Of a stretch of 24,294 nt of DNA, positions 1 to 7,818 are shown piece after piece (positions within the stretch are counted from its first letter, which is position 1; each line of letters starts with the position of its first letter). Made by a program: the position numbers and the translations under genes. This stretch comes from CAYUNA01 sp047629355. Lineage in GTDB: Bacteria; Bacteroidota; Bacteroidia; Chitinophagales; Saprospiraceae. A model generated the notes under the pieces. The model made no database searches and was not told the origin of the DNA. It worked only from the letters and a program-made list of their open reading frames with translations. The DNA lies in NCBI GenBank assembly GCA_047629355.1, contig JBLHWU010000092.1, positions 1 to 24,294 on the forward strand, read 5' to 3'.

Positions 1-114
1 TTCCCTTTAAAAAAACACAAAAAATAGTTCCGTAACGAAGGCTATGCAACGATTTTTTGAATTCTTTAAAAGAAAAAATTACGGCGCATTATGGTCCAAC
101 TTATTAAATCGTTT

Positions 115-471
115 TTACTTAGTCTCATTTCTCCATTTTATTTGAAGCAAATCATAGATTATATCAGATAAATCGTCAATCGCATCCCCTGTTGCATTTT
201 CAGGTTCTTCAAGAATTTTCTCAACATTTAAAATAATGTGATACCAGCCAAAATCATTAAAGTTGCTTCTTACATTTTCTTCTACCTTGGAAAACTTCTT
301 TTTATCGAAATCCCCATATTCCTTATCATCGTATTCAAAATTAATTTCAAAATACTTTGAATAAAGCTTAACCAGATTCTTTTCTAAATCCTTTTCTTTA
401 TGTTCTACCTCAATATTTGATTTGAGTCCGTATTTTATTATTTCATCAATTATTTTAATTAATTCTTCCAA
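115..471 (-). CDS. DUF5063-like hypothetical protein, possibly shortened
   Basis: An acidic, soluble 118-residue protein of unknown function. The C-terminal part (about residues 65-113) has the pattern NDFGWYH ... GDAIDDLSDIIYDL, which resembles the D-DLaDIy-DL signature of DUF5063-type proteins found across Bacteroidota. From memory, relatives continue past this motif with a further helical segment; here the frame stops at once with TAA after WRNETK, so the 3' end may be lost. The only possible start is TTG (or ATT) directly after an in-frame TGA; there is no ATG or GTG and no clear ribosome binding site. It lies 39 bp downstream of the MBL hydrolase gene and could be co-transcribed with it. 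The frame is probably real, judging by its protein-like composition, but expression and completeness are doubtful. Confidence 0.5.
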   Translation of the reverse strand: MEELIKIIDEIIKYGLKSNIEVEHKEKDLEKNLVKLYSKYFEINFEYDDKEYGDFDKKKFSKVEENVRSNFNDFGWYHIILNVEKILEEPENATGDAIDDLSDIIYDLLQIKWRNETK

Positions 472-510
472 AATTCAACTATTAATTTTTAAAATTGAAA
501 AATATCTATT

Positions 511-1914
511 CTAAATTTCCACCTCCTCTCCCAACTCCGGAATCTCCACATCCTCAAATCCTTTCGACCCCAAATATCCTTGAAAACTCGTTTGCCGCTT
601 AATCTCACCATGCACCAAAAATATCTTCTTCGCTCGTCCTTTTTGATTGGAAATGACACTCGCTATTTCGGCTCTATCCGCGTGGGCAGAGAAAGAATCC
701 ATCTCTTCGATATCAGCCAATACAGGTTTTACTTCGCCATATAGTTTTATTTCCTTTATACCATTTTTCAACATCCCGCCAGGCGTATGTGGCGCACAAT
801 ACCCAACGATAAGGAAGGTATTTTTCTTATTCGCAATGTTATTTGCCAAGTGATGCCGCACCCGTCCTGCATTCATCATGCCCGACGAACTAATGATAAT
901 ACACGGCTCATTCGAATCATTCAACGACTTGGATATCTCGACATCACGGACATATTGCAAGTCATTGAAACCAAAAGGATTCGGGTCAAGAAGTAAATAT
1001 TCGTGCAATTGATTGTCGTAACATTCTGGGTGTGACCCAAAAATTGCGGTTGCATTTACGGCTAACGGACTATCCACATAAACGGGGATTTTTGGCAAGA
1101 CACCCGCCGTTTCCATCTGGTCCAGCATATAAACAATCTCCTGTGTACGGCCAATCGAAAAGGCTGGAATGATAAGTTTTCCCTTCTTTTTCAGGCAAGT
1201 ATCTTTGATGATTTCTAAAAAGCGGTTAGATTCATTCGGCGCACTTTCATGTTCTTTATCGCCGTAGGTTGATTCACAAATCAAAAAATCTACTTCTGGC
1301 ATCGGCTGCGGATCCCGCAAAATCGGACGATTCGGACGACCAATGTCTCCCGTAAAACCAACCCAATGTGTCTTTCCATTTTCAAAAATCTGCAAGGTCA
1401 CACTTGCACTTCCCAAAATATGCCCTGCATCCCGAAACTGCACTTTTACATCTGGATGAATGTTAAACCATTTATCATAGCCATAACCTTGAAACATCCC
1501 CATCGTTTTCGTCACATCCTCGCTGCTATATAGAGCTTCTCGCAATTCACCTCCTTTACCTCGTTTTTTCTGCTTTCTATTGTAATACTCAGCGTCGCGT
1601 TCTTGAATTTTAGCACTATCCAATAACATAATCGACGACAAACTCCGGGTTGCATGTGTCGAATGAATACCACCAGAAAATCCGTCTTTCACTAACTTCG
1701 GTACACGTCCCGTATGGTCAATGTGCGCATGAGACAATACCAAACAATTGACATCTGCAGGCGTAAACAACCAATTGTCATTGAAATCCTTCATCTCCTT
1801 ATCATTGCCCTGATACAAGCCACAATCCAACAAAATTTTATAACCATTCTCCAATGTAATCAAGTGCGCACTTCCCGTAACGGCTCTTGCTGCGCCGCAA
1901 AACTGAATTTTCAT
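511..1914 (-). CDS. MBL-fold beta-CASP RNA metallo-hydrolase
   Basis: A 467-residue cytoplasmic metallo-beta-lactamase-fold hydrolase of the beta-CASP, RNA-acting group (COG1236/YSH1-like), expected to cut or trim RNA with two zinc ions. The zinc motif HAHIDH is at residues 62-67, a further ligand His is in DAGHILGSAS (about 165), the bridging Asp is in GFTGD (190), the beta-CASP segment includes CESTYGD and the IPAFSIGRTQE stretch (about 250-259), and the RMMBL-type tail has SFSAHAD and LVHGE (His about 435). Length fits the family. The ATG at 1914 gives the usual N-terminus MKIQFCGAARAVTGS. It ends with TAG. Its leader is unusual: a 94-bp near-perfect palindrome ends 18 bp before the start. 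Family assignment is firm; the RNA substrate is unknown. Confidence 0.93.
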   Translation of the reverse strand: MKIQFCGAARAVTGSAHLITLENGYKILLDCGLYQGNDKEMKDFNDNWLFTPADVNCLVLSHAHIDHTGRVPKLVKDGFSGGIHSTHATRSLSSIMLLDSAKIQERDAEYYNRKQKKRGKGGELREALYSSEDVTKTMGMFQGYGYDKWFNIHPDVKVQFRDAGHILGSASVTLQIFENGKTHWVGFTGDIGRPNRPILRDPQPMPEVDFLICESTYGDKEHESAPNESNRFLEIIKDTCLKKKGKLIIPAFSIGRTQEIVYMLDQMETAGVLPKIPVYVDSPLAVNATAIFGSHPECYDNQLHEYLLLDPNPFGFNDLQYVRDVEISKSLNDSNEPCIIISSSGMMNAGRVRHHLANNIANKKNTFLIVGYCAPHTPGGMLKNGIKEIKLYGEVKPVLADIEEMDSFSAHADRAEIASVISNQKGRAKKIFLVHGEIKRQTSFQGYLGSKGFEDVEIPELGEEVEI

Positions 1915-1932
1915 ATTGTTTAGTTTTTCAAA

Positions 1933-2026
1933 GAATACAGAAATCAGACCGCTTTGCTGTCAGCAGTCAGATTTAGAACGTGTTCTTTCTGACTTCTGAC
2001 AGCAAAGCGGTCTGATTTCTGTATTC
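1933..2026. repeat. 94-bp near-perfect palindrome (heptamer-family hairpin)
   Basis: Arms 1933-1971 and 1988-2026 are 39 bp long and complementary with one mismatch; the 16-base centre also contains the palindrome AGAACGTGTTCT, so pairing extends almost to the tip. The arm contains heptamer-like units (TCTGACT, TCTGACA, TCTGATT). It is related to the repeats at 7285-7365 and 16888-16957. On the minus strand it would form a very stable hairpin in the leader of the MBL hydrolase mRNA. Confidence 0.92.
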
Positions 2027-2046
2027 TCTTTTGATTTAAATCGACG

Positions 2047-2054
2047 GCAAGATA
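2047..2054 (-). promoter_or_regulatory. Possible -7 promoter element of the MBL hydrolase gene
   Basis: The minus strand reads TATCTTGC, one step from the Bacteroidota -7 consensus TAnnTTTG. No clear -33 TTTG is visible. A second near match, CATCTTTG, lies further upstream (about 2175-2182). If the nearer one is used, the transcript would begin near 2040 and include the whole 94-base hairpin before the start codon at 1914. The rest of 1915-2255 shows no gene. Confidence 0.3.
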
Positions 2055-2255
2055 CAAAAAAGAAAAGGCTTAGTCGGGGAGACTTTGCCTTCTTCTTATT
2101 TATAGCGACATAAGGTGTAGAATGGATAAATAGAGGAAACATTCAGCAACAAAATGATTTATAACTTTAATGATGCAAAGATGCATCTCTCGTTTTAAAT
2201 CGGTGTGAATGCTAAATTAAGTTTGCGTAAAAAAACGAAAACCAAAAGTTTACAT

Positions 2256-3275
2256 TTAAAAACGCACCTCCGCACCTACCCCATAATGGTCAGAAAAATC
2301 AAATTGATACCGTTCATGACTGCCAATCTCCAAGTCTTTATCCGTTAGAATAAAATCAATTCTCAAAGCGGGAATATTTCCAGCATAGGTGGTTCCTAAG
2401 CCAAGTCCTTCCTCGCAAAAACTATCTTTTCGGTTGTTTGCTAATGTACGATAAGTATAAGAAATCGGTGTGTCATTGAAGTCACCACAGATGATGACCG
2501 GATGCGGGCATTTAGCGATATGTGCTGCTACTTTATCTGCTTGCTGAGCACGAATTTTAGCAGCCTGCCGATAACTGCCCATGATGGTTTTGATGTCAAT
2601 CCAAGTTTCTCTTTCACGGAGGTCACCGTTTTTGGCAATCTTGGAAGCCGTGCCTGATATTTTATTAGATTGTAGGTGCACACTATAAACACGGACTGTT
2701 TTTTTCTGCATTTTCACATCTGCCCAAACGCAAGAATTCCCCGTTTTTTTACCAAAATAAATTTTGCCTTTATCTTTTACTGGTAAATTCGTCATGATAC
2801 CGTTAGTAATATGGTGAGTAACTTTTTTTAGTCCAAAAACTTCACCTATTTGTTCCGCCAAATTTTCACTCATTTCCTGCCCAGCAAAGATTTTCACCGC
2901 TCCAAATGCTGCTTTTTGCTTTTTAAATTCACCCAATTGATTGCCGTAGACCCAACCCGATTCTTTGTCCCAACCTCGTAAGCCATATAGATTATAGCTC
3001 ACAATTTTAGTTGTATTCGACAATTCTTTTTCATCAAAATTAGTCCCAAAAAGTGTTGGTAAATAATTCATTCCCAAAAGCAAACAGCCGATAGAATACA
3101 AGGCATACCAATGTTTTTTTCTACCCCAATAAATGATAAAAATCAGGTTGCTCAAAACCAACCAAGGATAGAGTAAGCCAAAAAAGGAGAATAAGGAAAA
3201 AGTATCAGGACTGACCTGCGGCGCAAGATAGGCGGGAAAAGTAATGAGGATTAGGAGTAGGTTTAACCAGCGCAT
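2256..3275 (-). CDS. Endonuclease/exonuclease/phosphatase (EEP) family membrane protein
   Basis: A 339-residue protein with about three hydrophobic helices at residues 1-75 followed by an EEP-fold hydrolase domain (about 88-339). Visible EEP landmarks in order are KIVSYNL, GQEMSE (metal-binding Glu), VYSVHLQS, ICGDFNDTP (catalytic Asp/Asn), RIDFILTD and the closing SDHYGV with the catalytic His. Such proteins hydrolyse phosphodiesters in nucleic acids, phospholipids or small phosphates; the substrate cannot be told from sequence. The membrane anchor suggests the domain sits at the inner membrane. It is the last gene of the mutL-rhomboid block, 79 bp after the rhomboid stop, with an AT-rich hairpin filling that gap and ending 10 bp before the ATG. 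Confidence 0.88.
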   Translation of the reverse strand: MRWLNLLLILITFPAYLAPQVSPDTFSLFSFFGLLYPWLVLSNLIFIIYWGRKKHWYALYSIGCLLLGMNYLPTLFGTNFDEKELSNTTKIVSYNLYGLRGWDKESGWVYGNQLGEFKKQKAAFGAVKIFAGQEMSENLAEQIGEVFGLKKVTHHITNGIMTNLPVKDKGKIYFGKKTGNSCVWADVKMQKKTVRVYSVHLQSNKISGTASKIAKNGDLRERETWIDIKTIMGSYRQAAKIRAQQADKVAAHIAKCPHPVIICGDFNDTPISYTYRTLANNRKDSFCEEGLGLGTTYAGNIPALRIDFILTDKDLEIGSHERYQFDFSDHYGVGAEVRF

Positions 3276-3285
3276 TTGGACTATT

Positions 3286-3349
3286 TCGATTGTTTGGATT
3301 ATTTCGATTATTTCGATTATTTCGATTGATGGATAATCGAAACAATCGA
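3286..3349. repeat. Nonamer tandem repeat with hairpin arms
   Basis: Bases 3301-3327 are three tandem copies of ATTTCGATT. The flanking segments 3286-3302 and 3333-3349 (17 bp) are inverted copies of each other with one mismatch, so the whole can fold as a hairpin whose loop is the tandem array. It fills most of the gap between the rhomboid and EEP genes and ends 10 bp before the EEP start. Confidence 0.75.
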
Positions 3350-3354
3350 GTTAA

Positions 3355-4305
3355 TCAATCTTTCTTACTTGCATTATATAAAAAATCTTTCTCTTCTGCT
3401 GTTAAATTTTCATACCCTGAGACTTTTATTTTATCCAAAATACCGTCTAATTTGTCTTGATGCGACTGCCCACTTTGTGTTGGTGGAGGTGTCGATTTTT
3501 GTGAACGAGCTGAGCGCTGTTTTTTAGGTTTTGACTGTGGTGGCTGATAATCAACACGAACAGTTGACCCTTGTTTCGATTTTTCACCAACTAAACCTTT
3601 GAAAAAATTAGCAATATTGTCTAAAATTCCATTTGTCCGGCCAATTAAGTCCACATTCTGATTGTCCCAAAGATAAACGATAAACCAGCCCATTGCTGCG
3701 CCTCCGATATGTGCCAAATGTCCACCCGTATTGCTATTTTCAGAAATAGCAATCAGGTCGATAATGATGAAAACCGCAACAACATATTTAATCCGAACAG
3801 GTCCTAACAATATCAATCGCACTTCGTAATCTGGAAATTTCGACGCTGCCAACATCATAAATCCATTCACTGCTGCCGATGCGCCCAACATATAACCACC
3901 AATCATCCAAGGAATTGGCAAATTGGCAACGAAAAAGTAAATGAAAGCACCCGCCAATCCACTCAATAAATAGGTTGGTAAAACCACGCGGTCACCCAAA
4001 AAATCACCGACGATGTTTCCAAACCAATATAGTACGACCATGTTCCAAAACAAATGCCAGAACGATTCGTGCAAAAACATATAGCTAAAAAACACCCATG
4101 GATGCGTCAGATTGTGCAACCAATCGTCGGACATCATGAAGAACTGCAAAAAGGTGTTGTAACCTCCTTGCCCCGCAAAGCCTTTGACAAAAATACTCGC
4201 TAATAATATAACTAAAAACACCGTCACGTTAACCATGATGATGCGCGTAAGCATACTACCAGACCGAAAATTATTTCTTATGTCGTCCCAAATTGACTCA
4301 AACAT
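3355..4305 (-). CDS. Rhomboid family intramembrane serine protease with DUF6576-type tail
   Basis: A 316-residue membrane protease that would cut transmembrane substrates within the inner membrane. Hydrophobic segments run through about residues 20-210. The HESFWHLFWN motif (oxyanion Asn about 88), catalytic Ser in GASAAV (Ser143) and catalytic His in GGHLAHIGG (His199) are all present, so the Ser-His dyad is intact. A charged cytoplasmic linker rich in Pro, Ser and Gln (about 240-283) leads to a short conserved C-terminal helix pair, LDGILDKIKVSGYENLTAEE, typical of the DUF6576 tail in Bacteroidota rhomboids. It is upstream of the EEP gene and downstream of a second rhomboid. A 241-bp gap and a leader hairpin (4321-4358) precede the ATG, which may mean its own transcript start. 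Confidence 0.92.
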   Translation of the reverse strand: MFESIWDDIRNNFRSGSMLTRIIMVNVTVFLVILLASIFVKGFAGQGGYNTFLQFFMMSDDWLHNLTHPWVFFSYMFLHESFWHLFWNMVVLYWFGNIVGDFLGDRVVLPTYLLSGLAGAFIYFFVANLPIPWMIGGYMLGASAAVNGFMMLAASKFPDYEVRLILLGPVRIKYVVAVFIIIDLIAISENSNTGGHLAHIGGAAMGWFIVYLWDNQNVDLIGRTNGILDNIANFFKGLVGEKSKQGSTVRVDYQPPQSKPKKQRSARSQKSTPPPTQSGQSHQDKLDGILDKIKVSGYENLTAEEKDFLYNASKKD

Positions 4306-4320
4306 ATTTTTTATTTAAAC

Positions 4321-4358
4321 TGGCAAATCACGCACGGAAGACAGGGCGCGGTTTGTCA
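4321..4358 (-). repeat. Imperfect leader hairpin before the first rhomboid
   Basis: Arms 4321-4337 and 4342-4358 pair at 13 of 17 positions in RNA (one G-U), with a four-base loop. It is GC-richer than its surroundings and ends 15 bp before the ATG at 4305. The remainder of the 4306-4546 gap shows no gene. Confidence 0.45.
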
Positions 4359-4546
4359 AATAAGGATTTTTCAAATGATACACTGTCTAACGAAAACAGT
4401 GCGCCTTGCCTGCAGCGAGGCAGTTGAGATTCTTGATGGTCAAAAATGGTTTTTACAAAACTGCTTTTGACTATCAAAAGTCCTCTGGCTAAAAGTCAAA
4501 AAACTTTTTTTTACACAATAGTGCAAGGTCTTTTGAAACAAGCATT

Positions 4547-5137
4547 TTACAAATTTGTTCCAAACTTTCGCCAGTATAGAATTAATAAAACGCCAAAAAT
4601 TGCGCCACCTAGATGCGCAAAATGCGCTATTCCATCGTCCACTCGACCAATTCCTGCAAATAATTCAATCGCTGCATAACCCATTACAAAATACTTCGCT
4701 TTCATCGGAATTGGAGGAAAAAGTAGCATAATTCTTTGATTTGGATACAGCATTCCAAACGCTGCCAACAAGCCAAAAACTGAACCAGATGCACCCAAAA
4801 CGGCACCCTTGCTTTCCATATACATCATGACCATCTGCGCCGCAAGAGCACCAAATCCACAAAAAAGATAGTAAAACAAAAAGCGTTTAGGACCCCATGC
4901 TGCTTCAACCGCCGAACCAAACATATATAGACCAAACATATTAAATAGCAAATGAGTAAAATCACCGTGCATAAACATGTGAGAAATAATTTGGACAGGC
5001 ATGAATGGAGAACCTTCCATAAAAGGATAATAGAATGCTAAAAGTCCGTATCCTTCTTTCCAAATATAATGGGTTAAAACAAACATCAATATGTTGATGA
5101 TAATTAAATGTTTTACAACTTCCGTAATTCTCTGCAT
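4547..5137 (-). CDS. Rhomboid family intramembrane serine protease
   Basis: A compact 196-residue six-helix rhomboid. It has HGDFTHLLFNMFGLY (oxyanion Asn66), the catalytic Ser117 in LGASGSVFG, and His175 in AHFAHLGGAIFG, so the catalytic dyad and the Gly-rich helix 6 are complete. It lacks the long cytoplasmic tail of its downstream neighbour, so the two are paralogues of different architecture rather than recent duplicates. The ATG at 5137 starts immediately before the first hydrophobic stretch. It lies 170 bp downstream of mutL, behind a terminator-like hairpin, so it is probably expressed from its own or a read-through transcript. Substrates are unknown. Confidence 0.92.
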   Translation of the reverse strand: MQRITEVVKHLIIINILMFVLTHYIWKEGYGLLAFYYPFMEGSPFMPVQIISHMFMHGDFTHLLFNMFGLYMFGSAVEAAWGPKRFLFYYLFCGFGALAAQMVMMYMESKGAVLGASGSVFGLLAAFGMLYPNQRIMLLFPPIPMKAKYFVMGYAAIELFAGIGRVDDGIAHFAHLGGAIFGVLLILYWRKFGTNL

Positions 5138-5185
5138 TTCTTATTTTATTGAAAATTTTAAGCAGTGTTTCAAAATCTATTTTAC

Positions 5186-5223
5186 AAAAAAAAGAAGAAT
5201 TCAGTACTTCACTTCTTTTTTTT
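5186..5223 (-). terminator. Terminator-like hairpin after mutL
   Basis: A perfect 12-bp stem (5186-5197 with 5212-5223) with a 14-base loop and a run of T on either strand, so it could act in both directions. It lies between the mutL stop and the rhomboid start. The stem is mostly A-T, so termination would be weak. Confidence 0.5.
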
Positions 5224-5307
5224 CGATAAATAGCGGATTAACATAGATAACGAGGATAATTAATTTTTCTCAAAAATTCAATCAACCAGTACAGCTCCGT
5301 ACGCCAT

Positions 5308-7269
5308 TTACCGTCCGCCATCTTTAAATTGCCGTTCCAATTCCCCCAAATCATACTCCAAAAAGCAACTTCGCCCCGACGGACTTTTGGAATGCACCGC
5401 ACAGCCAAACAATTTATCCACTAATTCTTGCATTTCCGCAATCGTCATCGTTTGTCCGCGTTTTATCGCTGAACTACGCGCCATTGAGCGAGCAATATTT
5501 TCTCGAATATCCAATTTCAAATCGACGTTGGCTTTGTATTGTTCCAACAACGTTTCGATAATTTTTTGCTCATTCACCCCTGCTTTCATATCCGCAGGTA
5601 CGCCATGTAGCACAAAGGTATCTTTACCAAATTCTTGAATATCAAAACCCAATTGGTTGATTTCTGGTAAAATATCCTTCAAAATCACCGCATCCATCGG
5701 CGAAACGGTCACGTTTTTTGGAAACAATTCTTTCTGAGTGAAAGTTTGCTTATTTTGTAGTAAATTCAAGTATTTTTCATACAAAACCCGTTCATGTGCC
5801 GCCTGTTGGTCAATCAATAAAAAACCTGATTTCAATTGACTTACAATATACGAACCATGAATTTGATACGGTTGTTTTTGTTGTTTGGAAAACGTACCGC
5901 CAGCGTCATCTAATTGATAATCGTCCTCGCCCCACTTACTTTTTATCGTAATAGAATCGCCACCTTCTGAATTATTTGAAGCCTTATCGCCATCCAAATC
6001 ATCCAATCCAGCGTAGAGTTTTTGCCAGTTTTCTAAATTATTTTTCTCCCGCGAAGAAGTCGATGAACCACCGCCGCCACTAAAATTATTACTACTCGCC
6101 CCCCAAGAATCGTCCGACTGTCCAGCCGAAGCCTTACTCACAAATGTCTCTATCCGCACATTACCTGATCCATCTGACGGCATTTCGGTCTGTCGCTGCG
6201 CAGCGTGTCCACCAAAATTTTTCATAGGTGAAAAACTACCTTCTTGCTCAAAATCCAACGTTGGGATGACATTGTGTTGCCCCAAAGCATGACGAACGCC
6301 TACTTTCAGATAATTATAAACCAATCGCTCATCGTCAAATTTTATCTCTTGTTTAGTTGGATGCACATTGATGTCAATGCGGGCAGGGTCGATGTCCAAA
6401 AAGATAACATACAGTGGGTATGAACCTTTTTTTGATAACAATTCCAATTCCTCATACGCACCCATAATCGCGTGATTCAGGTAGCTGCTTTTGATAAACC
6501 GGTTGTTCACAAAGAAGAGCTGTTCGCCGCGTGTTTTCTTTGCATATTCGGGCTTTCCGATATAGCCGTATAGCCGCAATGCCTCGGTTTCTTCTTGAAT
6601 TGGCACTAATTTTTTATTAGAATTAGTCCCAAAAACGCCAACGATTCGCTGCCGCAATTTGCCCGCAGGCAGGTGAAAAACTTCCGTATTGTTGTGATGA
6701 AGAGAAAAGAAAATTTCGGGATGCGCAATGGCAATCCGCTGAAATTCGTCGATGATGTGCCGCATTTCTACGGTGTTGGATTTCAAGAAATTCCGTCGCG
6801 CAGGCACATTAAAAAAGAGATTTTTAACACAGAAATTCGTTCCAGCATTGCACTGACACGCCTCTTGCAATTTGACTTCCGAGCCTTCTACGACCAATCG
6901 CGTTCCCAAATCTTGGTTGTGTGGTCGCGTCCGCATTTCCACTTGCGCCACCGCCGCCATTGACGCAAGTGCTTCCCCACGAAAGCCCATTGTTTTGATT
7001 TCAAATAAATCTTTTGCCGCCCGAATCTTAGACGTCGCGTGTCTTTCAAAACTCATTCGCGCGTCTGTTTCAGACATTCCGCTGCCATCGTCAATTACTT
7101 GAATTAACGCCTTCCCCGCATCTTTCACTATCAATTTTACACTCGTTGCCCCTGCATCTATGGCGTTTTCCATCAACTCCTTCACCACTGAAGCAGGGCG
7201 TTGTACCACTTCTCCAGCCGCAATCTGATTCGCAATCGCATCGGGCAATAACTGAATAATATCTGCCAT
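5308..7269 (-). CDS. mutL: DNA mismatch repair protein MutL
   Basis: A 653-residue mismatch repair ATPase/endonuclease. The GHKL ATPase domain (about 1-330) shows ELMENAIDAGAT (catalytic Glu34, Asn35), DDGSGM (60-65), RHATSKI and TMGFRGEAL. A Ser/Gly/Asp-rich linker (about 335-465) follows, then the C-terminal dimerisation/endonuclease domain. The metal motif usually written DQHA(x)2E(x)4E appears here as DQQAAHERVLYE (from about 487), with Gln for the first His, and the C-terminal motif is SKSPSGRS rather than CPHGRP. Both variants occur, as far as I recall, in other Bacteroidota MutL proteins, so nicking ability is uncertain. The ATG at 7269 begins with the standard MADIIQLLPDAIANQIAAGE. 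A heptamer hairpin fills the upstream gap. Confidence 0.97.
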   Translation of the reverse strand: MADIIQLLPDAIANQIAAGEVVQRPASVVKELMENAIDAGATSVKLIVKDAGKALIQVIDDGSGMSETDARMSFERHATSKIRAAKDLFEIKTMGFRGEALASMAAVAQVEMRTRPHNQDLGTRLVVEGSEVKLQEACQCNAGTNFCVKNLFFNVPARRNFLKSNTVEMRHIIDEFQRIAIAHPEIFFSLHHNNTEVFHLPAGKLRQRIVGVFGTNSNKKLVPIQEETEALRLYGYIGKPEYAKKTRGEQLFFVNNRFIKSSYLNHAIMGAYEELELLSKKGSYPLYVIFLDIDPARIDINVHPTKQEIKFDDERLVYNYLKVGVRHALGQHNVIPTLDFEQEGSFSPMKNFGGHAAQRQTEMPSDGSGNVRIETFVSKASAGQSDDSWGASSNNFSGGGGSSTSSREKNNLENWQKLYAGLDDLDGDKASNNSEGGDSITIKSKWGEDDYQLDDAGGTFSKQQKQPYQIHGSYIVSQLKSGFLLIDQQAAHERVLYEKYLNLLQNKQTFTQKELFPKNVTVSPMDAVILKDILPEINQLGFDIQEFGKDTFVLHGVPADMKAGVNEQKIIETLLEQYKANVDLKLDIRENIARSMARSSAIKRGQTMTIAEMQELVDKLFGCAVHSKSPSGRSCFLEYDLGELERQFKDGGR

Positions 7270-7284
7270 TCTTTTTATTTGGAA

Positions 7285-7365
7285 GGAGTCAGGTGTCAGG
7301 AGTCAGAAATCAGAATATTCCAAAAATCGAAAAATTCTGACCCCTGACTCCTGACACCTGATACC
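7285..7365. repeat. Heptamer-repeat hairpin between the small membrane gene and mutL
   Basis: Arms 7285-7316 and 7334-7365 (32 bp) are inverted repeats with 27 matches. Each arm is built from seven-base units of the type GTCAGGA/GTCAGGT/GTCAGAA in tandem. It occupies nearly the whole 97-bp gap, ending 15 bp before the mutL ATG and starting just after the upstream stop codon. Confidence 0.88.
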
Positions 7366-7366
7366 T

Positions 7367-7687
7367 CTATTGTAACGCTTCCATGATTTGCGGCAAATAT
7401 ACTCTAATAAAACCATAAGTCAGCACCATGAGGAAGACCAAAACGCCCAACATCACAAAATTTGACTTACGAATGGCCTGTTTGCGGATTGTCCGATCGG
7501 AAGTATAGCCACCTCGATATTTTAAGCCTGAAGAGATTCGTTCTTTTCGACCTTCCATTGTGTCTTCGCGAAGCTTAGCACGACGGTCGCGGCCTGCTTG
7601 TCGTTCCTCTTCTTCGGGGTCGTAATACCGAGGAATAAAGTTAAAATGTCGCGGTTTTGGAGATTTAAAAATTCGGAACGATGCCAT
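7367..7687 (-). CDS. Small conserved membrane protein of the mutL neighbourhood
   Basis: A 106-residue protein with a basic, charged N-terminal region containing FNFIPRYYDPEEEERQ (about 15-30) and one C-terminal transmembrane helix (about 79-98). The F-N-x-x-PRYYD signature matches a short Bacteroidota family that sits beside mutL and ribH and is often mislabelled 'riboflavin synthase subunit beta' only because of that position. No enzymatic motif is visible. It would be a tail-anchored inner-membrane protein with most of its mass in the cytoplasm. It is the first gene of the mutL block and has a good promoter element 30 bp upstream. Function is unknown. Confidence 0.8.
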   Translation of the reverse strand: MASFRIFKSPKPRHFNFIPRYYDPEEEERQAGRDRRAKLREDTMEGRKERISSGLKYRGGYTSDRTIRKQAIRKSNFVMLGVLVFLMVLTYGFIRVYLPQIMEALQ

Positions 7688-7716
7688 ATTGCAGTATTTT
7701 TTCGATTTTCAAAAAT

Positions 7717-7724
7717 CAAAGTTA
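7717..7724 (-). promoter_or_regulatory. -7 promoter element (TAACTTTG) of the mutL block
   Basis: The minus strand reads TAACTTTG, an exact match to the Bacteroidota TAnnTTTG element, 29 bp before the ATG at 7687. The -33 region is not clear: a TTG lies 23 bp upstream, slightly further than usual. This is likely the main promoter for the small membrane gene and mutL. Confidence 0.5.
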
Positions 7725-7818
7725 GGAATAATCTTAGACTTGCTTAACAAGAAAAAAAACAGTCTGTTTTGAAAAGAAAGATGTAATTTCAAATGAAATA
7801 GTTGTGTCCTATCCTACT

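Noticed and set aside
1960..2142. Minus-strand 60-codon frame
   Set aside because: It runs through the 94-bp palindrome and its translation is low-quality and basic without family features.
4446..4679. Plus-strand 77-codon frame
   Set aside because: Overlaps the 3' end of the second rhomboid on the opposite strand and lacks family features.
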